Source: Bacteroidales bacterium (GTDB lineage Bacteria > Bacteroidota > Bacteroidia > Bacteroidales > Tenuifilaceae). From it: 7,098 bases of DNA. Positions 1 to 5,290 of the stretch are shown in pieces. The notes below the pieces were generated by a model. It made no database searches and was not told the origin of the DNA. It saw only the letters and a list, made by a program, of their open reading frames with translations. The stretch covers positions 1 to 7,098 of the forward strand of contig DQHR01000101.1 in assembly GCA_003531155.1 (NCBI GenBank). The letters are read 5' to 3'. How positions within the stretch are numbered: position 1 is the first letter of the stretch; each line of letters opens with the position of its first letter. A program made the translations under genes and the position numbers.

Positions 1-8
1 TATTATTT

Positions 9-82
9 GGTCCCGTCGTCTAGCGGCCTAGGACGTCAGGTTTTCATCCTGAATATCGCGGGTTCGATTCCCGCCGGGATCA
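9..82 (+). tRNA. tRNA-Glu (anticodon UUC)
   Basis: Delivers glutamate to GAA/GAG codons. The cloverleaf is complete. The acceptor stem GGTCCCG (9-15) pairs with CGGGATC (75-81), including one G-U. The D-arm stem is GTC (18-20) with GAC (32-34), the anticodon stem TCAGG (36-40) with CCTGA (48-52), and the T-arm GCGGG (58-62), loop TTCGATT, CCCGC (70-74). The seven-base anticodon loop TTTTCAT places TTC at 43-45. The D-arm bases GTCTAG..GGCCTAGGAC are typical of bacterial tRNA-Glu. The discriminator is A82 and the next bases are CACA, so CCA is not encoded and must be added by a CCA-adding enzyme. Confidence 0.96.
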
Positions 83-88
83 CACAAA

Positions 89-148
89 GAGAGTTTTCGC
101 TCTCGTCAGGGTACATCGCCCGTGCGCCCGCCCTCGCACGGAGCGATG
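89..148 (+). other. Two hairpins just downstream of tRNA-Glu
   Basis: A 5-bp hairpin GAGAG (89-93) / CTCTC (100-104) begins seven bases after the tRNA. It is followed by a strong 13-bp GC-rich stem: CATCGC (114-119) and CCGTGCG (120-126) pair with CGCACGG (135-141) and GCGATG (143-148), with one bulged A at 142 and an 8-base loop. There is no U-run directly after it, so it is not a textbook intrinsic terminator. It could stop or protect the 3' end of the tRNA transcript, or be one of the palindromic mini-repeats seen elsewhere in the window. Confidence 0.6.
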
Positions 149-219
149 CGAAGGGCTTTAAGTTGTATTACTTTCAAAAAGAAAAAAGAAAAGAAAACGC
201 AAAACTGAAATATTATAGG

Positions 220-225
220 TATAAT
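220..225 (+). promoter_or_regulatory. -10 box of the 257-1087 gene
   Basis: A perfect TATAAT lies at 220-225, and no convincing -35 hexamer is seen 16-18 bases upstream. An ATG at 231, five bases after the box, opens a 7-codon frame (MIHYFRL) that stops at 252-254, two bases before the ATG of the main gene at 257. The transcript would start close to 231, so the short frame may be a leaderless upstream ORF. Confidence 0.45.
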
Positions 226-256
226 TACACATGATCCATTACTTCAGACTTTAACC

Positions 257-1087
257 ATGTTACCTATCAATAAAATCACTACTCCCGAGGAGTTACTGAA
301 TATTTTAGAGATGGAATCCTTGAGGCATAGACTACTAAGGTATCAAGAAATGCTAGATGAACTTAGATATATTTTGAAGGATAGGATTGAACCATCTCTG
401 CCAAATATATCTACCTTTATGATCGAACAGTCCCTTTCCGATATAGACAAGACAGGTCTTGTCTTTCTCGCGAAGAAATTCAACTTAAACAATAATGATA
501 TTCCACATGTAACAGGTTTGAAAATTGATATTAAATCATTTTTATTTACATCGAGACAGTTGATTGATCAACAATTATCGATAATAAATGCATTGAGCAA
601 AATTGTTCAAGAGGATGGTTGCAAAAACCAGCTTAGTAAAGATCTTGGTACCTTTATACCCAAGCTACACTCTGGCTTATATAGTATTAAACCACAAATC
701 AATAATTACTTTTTGTCTCATACTTTTGAATTACTCTATTTGAGATTCATGAGAAATAGCGTAAAAACAATTGGAGATCTTAAAGCAGAGATGATTTATA
801 CAACGAGTAATACTGAAATTAACATTACCATTAAGGCTTGTTATCAATCAAATGATAAATTACTACAATATCTCTCAACAGATAAAATTGAGTTATTCAA
901 CTTCAAGCTTATCGAAATTTTTACCAAAACCTTAGATTTATTTGCACTCTACAACAATCTTGTAATGGATTTGCTTGTAGAACATGCAAAAAAGATTATT
1001 CCAGAAGTTGAAATTGAATTAAATGGTTGTGACTATAATTTATCCGCACATTCGCAACTTAACGACATACAGATAAGTACAGATTGA
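257..1087 (+). CDS. Hypothetical protein, 276 aa, mostly helical
   Basis: I do not recognise this protein. It has no signal peptide and no clear membrane segment, and looks like a soluble, largely alpha-helical protein. The N-terminal stretch at about residues 19-46 (MESLRHRLLRYQEMLDELRY...) is charged and could form a coiled coil. Long helical segments follow, e.g. about 94-120 and 220-250. Only two cysteines stand out and no catalytic signature is visible. The start at 257 has no Shine-Dalgarno sequence (preceded by TTTAACC) and lies about 31 bases after a TATAAT box. The gene sits between tRNA-Glu and a block of convergent minus-strand genes, with only 37 bases to the next stop codon and no obvious terminator between. 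The uninterrupted 830-base frame and bacterial-like composition make the coding call firm; the function is unknown. Confidence 0.8.
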   Translation: MLPINKITTPEELLNILEMESLRHRLLRYQEMLDELRYILKDRIEPSLPNISTFMIEQSLSDIDKTGLVFLAKKFNLNNNDIPHVTGLKIDIKSFLFTSRQLIDQQLSIINALSKIVQEDGCKNQLSKDLGTFIPKLHSGLYSIKPQINNYFLSHTFELLYLRFMRNSVKTIGDLKAEMIYTTSNTEINITIKACYQSNDKLLQYLSTDKIELFNFKLIEIFTKTLDLFALYNNLVMDLLVEHAKKIIPEVEIELNGCDYNLSAHSQLNDIQISTD

Positions 1088-1124
1088 TATCAAACGAACT
1101 GATGAATATATAAGATTTCTTCTA

Positions 1125-1376
1125 TTACAAGGCTATCGAAAATTCCCAAGGATTATTTTTTTTGTTTGTTTCTTCAGCTTTGACTACTTTTTTCCCCTCT
1201 TCTTTCAGATCATCAACAAGGTCGTTGTTTACTTCGTTTAACTGAGAATTATCTTTCGAAAAAACAACATAAGAATAGCCATAATACTTCTTTGAAACTT
1301 CTGGTGTAGAAACTAAGAAGTCCATGAGCTTACCTGACAAAGCTACATTTGTTGTGGTAATAGTGTTTTTTGACAT
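1125..1376 (-). CDS. Small DUF5647-like protein, 83 aa
   Basis: A small acidic-to-basic protein whose layout recalls the DUF5647 family of small bacterial proteins: an N-terminal 'N..LS.K.M.FL...PE' helix (about residues 10-28), a 'YVVFSKDN' strand (36-43), then 'LNEVNNDLVDDLKEEGKKVVKAEE' (47-69), in which a helix runs into a final strand. This match is from memory of the family's pattern and is moderate evidence; the family has no assigned function. The gene has its own promoter in the 50-base gap to the upstream gene, so it is probably not co-transcribed with the trio behind it. The start has no Shine-Dalgarno. It converges with the 276-aa gene. Confidence 0.75.
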   Translation of the reverse strand: MSKNTITTTNVALSGKLMDFLVSTPEVSKKYYGYSYVVFSKDNSQLNEVNNDLVDDLKEEGKKVVKAEETNKKNNPWEFSIAL

Positions 1377-1382
1377 TTGGAG

Positions 1383-1419
1383 ATAATAATAATATATAAC
1401 AATTTTGTTCTTTGTTCAA
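1383..1419 (-). promoter_or_regulatory. Promoter of the DUF5647-like gene
   Basis: On the minus strand TTGAAC (1414-1419) is followed after 17 bases by TATATT (1391-1396), a reasonable sigma70-type pair. A second possible -10, TATTAT (1383-1388), ends six bases before the ATG at 1376, which is the spacing seen at other starts in this window. TTA triplets repeat here, so the exact register is uncertain. Confidence 0.45.
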
Positions 1420-1427
1420 ATTATTTG

Positions 1428-1865
1428 TTAGTATAACTCAATTTCAGGTATATCTGTATTATTATTTGATATATTGCTTCTTTTAATAAATCCTTGTTTG
1501 TATACTAGCCAATTATTTTCGATATCTTTAATAGCCCATCGCAATAATTTGTTTTGTGATCCTTTACGCTTGACTCCAAACATGGTTGGTGCGTCTGATG
1601 GGTCAAAATATGAAATCCTTGGGTGTCTATGTAACTGTCCTTCGTGATAACTATCATAATATACGATTGTCATCCACTCATCTTGAATTTTTATGTCAAG
1701 TGAGACACAAGTAACTTCTGCAATTTTATTCTTTACGTCGAGTTTGTAACTGTAAGTCAGTCGGTTATTTTCAGAAATATAGAAATCGTCGTGTTTAACA
1801 GTAGCTGATACCTTTTTTGCAGGGTATTTATTTTTCTTTCTTGTTTTTCCTAATTTTGGTCTCAT
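1428..1865 (-). CDS. Hypothetical basic protein with W-x-TIVYYDSYH..HRH motif, 145 aa
   Basis: Not recognised by name. The first 20 residues are strongly basic (RPKLGKTRKKNKYPAKK). A beta-rich middle follows, and residues 64-84 carry EWMTIVYYDSYHEGQLHRHP. That pattern (Trp, hydrophobic strand, Y-D, then His-rich 'H..HRH') recalls small proteins of the DUF7718 kind. The histidines at 74, 79 and 81 could bind metal or nucleic acid, but that is speculation. The ATG at 1865 is chosen because it gives a natural basic N-terminus; an in-frame TTG at 1892 would add nine residues. A weak GGAAG lies seven bases before the ATG. The gene is the last of a closely spaced trio, 44 bases (17 from the TTG) after the previous stop codon. 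Confidence 0.72.
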   Translation of the reverse strand: MRPKLGKTRKKNKYPAKKVSATVKHDDFYISENNRLTYSYKLDVKNKIAEVTCVSLDIKIQDEWMTIVYYDSYHEGQLHRHPRISYFDPSDAPTMFGVKRKGSQNKLLRWAIKDIENNWLVYKQGFIKRSNISNNNTDIPEIELY

Positions 1866-1909
1866 TCTGTTGCTTCCACTTGTTTCCCCCAATAATTTTT
1901 GGTAGATAA

Positions 1910-2509
1910 TTACACTCCAATAATTTTTCTCAGTTCCGATTCCAATTCTAATCTGATTGTGGGAATATCGTTCTTAACTTTATTCCAAGCTTTTACTAAC
2001 TCAGCGTGATAATCCTTTGCATTAGCTCCATCACTTGCATCTAGTGATTGTTTGTAGGCTGGGTAATAACAATCGTAATCAAGACAAACACCCCTAAAAC
2101 TATCAACGATGTCATCGATTTTTTTAGCAACTGGTTCTGAAAAATATATTCTATGATCGTCAAAATAATGCAAAAAGTTGTTGTAATCATCAATAGCCGT
2201 CTTAAGTTTCTCCTCCTTCGCGGGTTCTCCAGCCAACTGAAGTGGTTTTGTCATTGATGCTAATGAGTTATTCACTGCGACTAATTTTTTATACAAATTA
2301 GAAATAATATTTATCCTTTTTGAATGTAGATTGTTAAATGTTACTTTTGATTTCTCCAACTCAATACTTAATTCATTTTTATATTTTTCTATTCCTTTTT
2401 GAAATTTATTTTCAAAGAGTCTTTGAATGATCCAGTATACAAACCCTGAAGAAACTACTACTCCCCCTAACCATTTTGATATTTCAAGTACCGTGGATGT
2501 ACAGTTCAT
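1910..2509 (-). CDS. Membrane-anchored coiled-coil protein, 199 aa
   Basis: The N-terminus carries one membrane helix at about residues 12-29 (KWLGGVVVSSGFVYWIIQ), then a charged coiled coil (about 31-80: 'FENKFQKGIEKYKNELSIELEKSKVTFNNLHSKRINIISNLYKKLV') and a C-terminal helical domain. The 'K(Y)K.EL..ELEK.K..F..LH.KR..II..LY.KL' pattern is common in bacterial orphan proteins of accessory regions, where a short anchor holds a cytoplasmic helical bundle; I know of no established function. It starts 14 bases after the stop of the 214-aa gene, with a purine-rich AAAAAAGA before the ATG, so it is very likely co-transcribed with its neighbours. Confidence 0.8.
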   Translation of the reverse strand: MNCTSTVLEISKWLGGVVVSSGFVYWIIQRLFENKFQKGIEKYKNELSIELEKSKVTFNNLHSKRINIISNLYKKLVAVNNSLASMTKPLQLAGEPAKEEKLKTAIDDYNNFLHYFDDHRIYFSEPVAKKIDDIVDSFRGVCLDYDCYYPAYKQSLDASDGANAKDYHAELVKAWNKVKNDIPTIRLELESELRKIIGV

Positions 2510-2523
2510 TCTTTTTTAATAGT

Positions 2524-3168
2524 TTATATATTTCCTTTACGAATTTCTTCCCTTAAAAATGAATTAAATGATGGGGCACTTTCGATTCTTTTTTTATATT
2601 TTTGGGGGTCAGATTTCAAAATTTTTTCAAGAAATATATTTATTCTGTCTCTTAGCTCCCATGGCAATGGACGATTGTCGCCTTTAAGGTGTGGAAGCTC
2701 TCCTGGATCACCATAGGTTGGGTTGTACTTTTTCGTTCTAAGTATTGCTTCTTTTTCTGATAAACCGTTATTTTTAATTTCTAATGAATAATTTGATGAT
2801 TTCAATAACCAATCTAATTCCATAACCATTCTTCTGGATATTTCATCTAAATTCCACCACCACAATATATCTTCATCTTTTACTCCATCCTTTCTTTTTT
2901 CTGGAAGTGTTTTACGGACATATTTGACAAGAAATCCAATAATATCCCCACTTTCGTAATCGTCTAAAATCATTTCTCCCAATATTGAGGGTGGCAGTTG
3001 ATAAGTGTTATCTTTTTTAGCTTTACTAATACTATTGACTAACATTTCCTCTGCTAAGCTATTAGCTTCAGACTTACTCATATCAAATGTTGAACTTAAC
3101 ATCTGAGTATATTGATTAAGAATCAATCGTTCGGTGGCGGTGTACTTAAAGAAATTAAATATTCCCAT
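2524..3168 (-). CDS. Hypothetical protein, 214 aa, first gene of the trio
   Basis: I do not recognise this protein. It is soluble and helical at the N-terminus (GIFNFFKYTATERLILNQYTQML), with a Trp triplet at 103-105 (DILWWWNLDEI), a central 'MVMELDWLL' helix and a Gly/Pro-rich segment at 149-170 (NPTYGDPGELPHLKGDN then RPLPW). The frame is open up to an ATG at 3210, which would add 14 residues. I prefer the ATG at 3168, which gives the natural start MGIFNFF and has TATGAT at 3176-3181 seven bases upstream; the longer start has neither Shine-Dalgarno nor a well-placed -10 box. It heads the minus-strand trio and is divergent from the small membrane protein at 3226. Confidence 0.75.
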   Translation of the reverse strand: MGIFNFFKYTATERLILNQYTQMLSSTFDMSKSEANSLAEEMLVNSISKAKKDNTYQLPPSILGEMILDDYESGDIIGFLVKYVRKTLPEKRKDGVKDEDILWWWNLDEISRRMVMELDWLLKSSNYSLEIKNNGLSEKEAILRTKKYNPTYGDPGELPHLKGDNRPLPWELRDRINIFLEKILKSDPQKYKKRIESAPSFNSFLREEIRKGNI

Positions 3169-3214
3169 GTATTCAATCATACAGCTACAGAAGTGTGGAA
3201 TATACTCCATATGC

Positions 3215-3220
3215 TATAAC
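3215..3220 (+). promoter_or_regulatory. -10 box of the small membrane protein gene
   Basis: TATAAC ends five bases before the ATG at 3226, so transcription should begin at or next to the start codon. No Shine-Dalgarno is present and no consensus -35 hexamer is seen. Confidence 0.45.
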
Positions 3221-3225
3221 TAGGT

Positions 3226-3450
3226 ATGAAAGTAAGAGATAAATTTTTGTATTTTTGGGTAATGTTGGTTGGAGTTCTATCAGTATTTAGAAACTATAGA
3301 AGTGAAGAATTTGGTCTGGGAATGATAATCAATTGCCTGATTGGGTTTGTCGTCAATGCATTTTCTTGGTATTTAATACTTAAATTCTTGTACCTTTGTT
3401 ACGATAAATTAGTTGTATTAAAAAAGAAACTAACAAAGAATAACAAATAA
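3226..3450 (+). CDS. Small membrane protein, 74 aa, two helices
   Basis: The protein has two hydrophobic segments: about residues 8-21 (LYFWVMLVGVLSVF) and about 31-58 (LGMIINCLIGFVVNAF, then SWYLILKFLYLC). A short charged loop RNYRSEEFG lies between them, and the tail is strongly basic (KKKLTKNNK). By the positive-inside rule both ends would face the cytoplasm. It resembles no family I can name. The start has no Shine-Dalgarno and follows TATAAC after five bases. It is transcribed away from the minus-strand trio, with 57 bases between the two chosen starts, and converges with the 191-aa gene at 3500. Confidence 0.65.
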   Translation: MKVRDKFLYFWVMLVGVLSVFRNYRSEEFGLGMIINCLIGFVVNAFSWYLILKFLYLCYDKLVVLKKKLTKNNK

Positions 3451-3499
3451 GTATGTTAAATAACTTCTTAAAAGATACTTAGTAAGTTTAGAGGATGAG

Positions 3500-4075
3500 C
3501 TAGTTGATTATTTGTGGATACATATCTTTTTGAGATATTTCTGAACAAACTAGTTCAAGAACATTATTCTGAATGTTTGATTCAGATAGACTATACACTT
3601 GTCTTTCCATACCTGCGTTTACTGGGTTCAAAATTATCAAACGATTGTCAGGTTCATAACCCCCTAGGTAATATCCTTCATGAACTGGGGAATATTCAAC
3701 GATGTTTCCAGTTATCAAATCCGTAATAGCCATTCCAAAACAATCCGTGCCACACCCCCAAAAGGCAAGATTGTAGTGACCAGCAAAATTTGCACCTTGT
3801 TTGTAAGAATTTGCAATTACGGTTTTGAAGGATTTTGCATCAGGGAGGGAGTTAAAATTTATCGGCTTAATAGTACCGTTAAATTTTGAGATTCCACTAT
3901 CTGTAGCCATCTCGGTAATAATGTCTGAACAAATCTCACTTTTAGTAGCTGACGTATTTATTTCTTGAGAATCTGATTTTGAGATATTTATTTTCCCTTT
4001 TTGTCTGTAATATAGAAAACTAATTGCTATTCCTACGACTAGCAATATAAATAGAAATTTAAATGATTTATTCAT
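3500..4075 (-). CDS. Membrane-anchored 'GxNFAGHY...WGCGTxC' family protein, 191 aa
   Basis: An N-terminal membrane helix or uncleaved signal (about residues 5-22, FKFLFILLVVGIAISFLY) is followed by a short Ser/Lys-rich linker and an extracytoplasmic domain. The core at about 72-125 reads INFNSLPDAKSFKTVIANSY, then KQGANFAGHYNLAFWGCGTD and CFGMAITDLITG. This is the hallmark of a widespread family of short exported proteins of unknown function ('f.t.i....GpNFAGHY.i..WGCGt.C...aivD..tG.v'). Cys108 and Cys112 lie in the motif, and Cys49 and Cys177 could pair outside the cell. There is no lipobox. Upstream, TATAAA (4082-4087) ends six bases before the ATG and a TATAAT lies at 4087-4092; no Shine-Dalgarno. 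Family recognition is from the motif; the activity is unknown. Confidence 0.82.
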   Translation of the reverse strand: MNKSFKFLFILLVVGIAISFLYYRQKGKINISKSDSQEINTSATKSEICSDIITEMATDSGISKFNGTIKPINFNSLPDAKSFKTVIANSYKQGANFAGHYNLAFWGCGTDCFGMAITDLITGNIVEYSPVHEGYYLGGYEPDNRLIILNPVNAGMERQVYSLSESNIQNNVLELVCSEISQKDMYPQIIN

Positions 4076-4081
4076 TTGTGA

Positions 4082-4092
4082 TTTATATTATA
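4082..4092 (-). promoter_or_regulatory. -10 region of the 191-aa gene
   Basis: On the minus strand two overlapping boxes are present: TATAAT at 4087-4092 (11 bases before the ATG) and TATAAA at 4082-4087 (six bases before it). Either would give a transcript with almost no leader. Confidence 0.4.
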
Positions 4093-4159
4093 GATGTTTA
4101 TACAATGGAGTTCCTCTAAAGATACAGATTATCTTCTAAGTGAGACGTGTTAGGTTAAA

Positions 4160-4561
4160 TTAACTAATTTTTGATTTGAGTATATTTTCTATTTCTGTTT
4201 CAGAATATTCTTTATTCGCATCAATATTAACGAAATATGTTTTCGTTTTGTTTTCAGTATAGATATAAATGTTTACCGATGGGTTCGCTTTTACACCTTT
4301 AATGTGATTGTTTTTGTGCCATCTAAAAGCTAACTTCATTATTCCCCAAATTGAATTTGTTAATAGACCGGTTATGATTGCATCTCTATTCGTGTCTATA
4401 CTCAAATAGGCAATAATATGATTGATAATTTCTCCTCCACCCCCACCTAGGCCAGGGGTGCGGTATATATATCCAAGTTTCTTAATTTCATTAGACAGTA
4501 ACTTATCAGAAGAATTTTTATAGATTTTTGGATAAGAAGACACATAATAATATTTTTTCAT
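4160..4561 (-). CDS. Hypothetical protein with a five-glycine loop, 133 aa
   Basis: Not recognised. Residues 1-30 look like a small alpha/beta start with several Tyr (KKYYYVSSYPKIYKNSSDK). Then comes GLGGGGGEI (37-45), a very glycine-rich turn, and a moderately hydrophobic stretch (about 46-78) that could be an amphipathic or buried helix pair. The C-terminus has a strand-rich 'VNIYIYTENKTKTYFVNID' segment. The protein ends in ...LKSKIS, and its stop codon lies inside a small palindrome (TTAG.TTAA / TTAACTAA, 4150-4167). On the minus strand TATAAC (4566-4571) ends four bases before the ATG and there is no Shine-Dalgarno. The gene is probably transcribed alone, since 95 bases containing a hairpin separate it from the next gene. 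Confidence 0.68.
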   Translation of the reverse strand: MKKYYYVSSYPKIYKNSSDKLLSNEIKKLGYIYRTPGLGGGGGEIINHIIAYLSIDTNRDAIITGLLTNSIWGIMKLAFRWHKNNHIKGVKANPSVNIYIYTENKTKTYFVNIDANKEYSETEIENILKSKIS

Positions 4562-4565
4562 TTCT

Positions 4566-4571
4566 GTTATA
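4566..4571 (-). promoter_or_regulatory. -10 box of the 133-aa gene
   Basis: TATAAC on the minus strand ends four bases before the ATG at 4561. The -35 region is not recognisable. This is another start codon placed where transcription should begin. Confidence 0.4.
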
Positions 4572-4614
4572 TCGCTGACTTATTCGTTTCTCATCTAATA
4601 ATCATGTTATTCTA

Positions 4615-4649
4615 ATATTGGACGAGAGACCTGGTTCTCCGCCCAATAT
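4615..4649 (-). terminator. Hairpin after the 45-aa gene, possible terminator
   Basis: ATATTGG (4615-4621) pairs with CCAATAT (4643-4649). An inner GAGA/TCTC stem lies behind a small internal loop. It begins eight bases after the stop codon of the Lys-rich protein gene and precedes the promoter of the next gene. No U-run follows, so factor-independent termination is doubtful. Confidence 0.35.
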
Positions 4650-4656
4650 ATACTAA

Positions 4657-4794
4657 TTACTTTTTCTTCTTACGGTCTTTTGCTTGTGTTAGTGCACTTG
4701 CTGAGACCGATTTTACTGGCTTCGACTTTGATTTGCGAAGGAGCTTTGATGCTTTTTTCGCAACCTTTGGCGATGTATGTTCATTCTTTGCCAT
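4657..4794 (-). CDS. Small Lys-rich protein, 45 aa
   Basis: A short, very basic protein that starts MAKNEHTSPK, continues with VAKKASKLLRKSKSK and PVKSVSASALTQAK and ends DRKKKK. About a third of the residues are Lys or Arg. The layout 'A.KAS.LLR......KSV..SAL.QAK..K' matches a recurring type of tiny bacterial protein, often single- or double-copy in accessory regions, whose role is unknown; binding to nucleic acid is a guess from charge. It is a clean frame from ATG to TAA, with GATAAT (4804-4809) or TATATA close upstream on the minus strand and no Shine-Dalgarno. The gene lies between the 133-aa gene and the long RNA-like region, and is divergent from the latter. Confidence 0.75.
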   Translation of the reverse strand: MAKNEHTSPKVAKKASKLLRKSKSKPVKSVSASALTQAKDRKKKK

Positions 4795-4858
4795 AGTATA
4801 TATATTATCGGCAGGATAATAATATTCTCGTCAATTTCTTCTCTACTTCTCTCAGACC

Positions 4859-4905
4859 AGGCATTGATTAGCTTCAATTAATTGGCTGGCTCTTGGAGCC
4901 TGCCT
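4859..4905 (+). other. Three-way-junction-like hairpin element
   Basis: AGGCA (4859-4863) pairs with TGCCT (4901-4905) and encloses ATTGA/TCAAT (about 4863-4867 with 4874-4878) and GGCTC/GAGCC (4888-4892 with 4896-4900, loop TTG). It lies just before the larger structured region and may be its first domain or an independent palindromic repeat. Confidence 0.4.
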
Positions 4906-4975
4906 ACAAAAGTTGAGACAATCTTATAGATCCATATTAGTGGATGTCAAGTGGAAATAATGTATTCATTATTTG

Positions 4976-5011
4976 TGCCTGCGAAGCAGGCATTTTGGCC
5001 AATAGGCCAAA
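4976..5011 (+). repeat. Two adjacent palindromic mini-hairpins
   Basis: TGCCTGC-GAA-GCAGGCA (4976-4992) is followed at once by TTTGGCC-AATA-GGCCAAA (4994-5011). Similar perfect short palindromes recur at 5173-5187 (loop GAA), 5190-5209 (loop CGCA) and 5237-5252 (ACTGCC-GGCA-GGCAGT). Such elements are, from memory, abundant in Parcubacteria-like genomes; here they form arms of the proposed RNA. Confidence 0.55.
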
Positions 5012-5252
5012 TGCTATCTCAATCCTTAAATATCAGATAGTAAAATTCTCTCCTAACTAGCTGATATTTATATGGCGAGATTGGTAAACGAGCCATATGT
5101 TGAGAGAGCTTCGCTACAATCACTCAAGGTGATCTTGTGGCGAACATATAGATGTGACAACGAAGTTGGCACTTTGCCGAAGGCAAATCATCCCGCCCGC
5201 AGGCGGGATACAGAATTCGTATCGCGCGACCGCAATACTGCCGGCAGGCAGT

Positions 5253-5290
5253 TGGCGAACCGCGAGGCCATTAGGCCGAGCGGTGAGCCA
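5253..5290 (+). other. Hairpin with two tandem G-A internal loops
   Basis: TGGC (5253-5256), GA, ACCGC (5259-5263), GA, GGCC (5266-5269), loop ATTA, GGCC (5274-5277), GA, GCGGT (5280-5284), GA, GCCA (5287-5290). Both internal loops are 5'-GA-3' opposite 5'-GA-3', the arrangement that forms sheared G-A pairs in RNA. All three helices are perfectly paired. The arm lies in the domain closed by 5210-5217/5301-5308. Confidence 0.6.

Noticed and set aside
7..234. Plus-strand open frame of 75 codons over the tRNA
   Set aside because: It runs through a perfect tRNA-Glu and its downstream hairpins and has a low-complexity Lys-rich end; a shadow frame.
3514..3889. Two plus-strand frames of about 70 codons
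   Set aside because: They lie antisense to the recognisable GxNFAGHY family gene.
4976..5252. CRISPR array
   Set aside because: The palindromes differ from each other and are irregularly spaced; there are no direct repeats separated by unique spacers.
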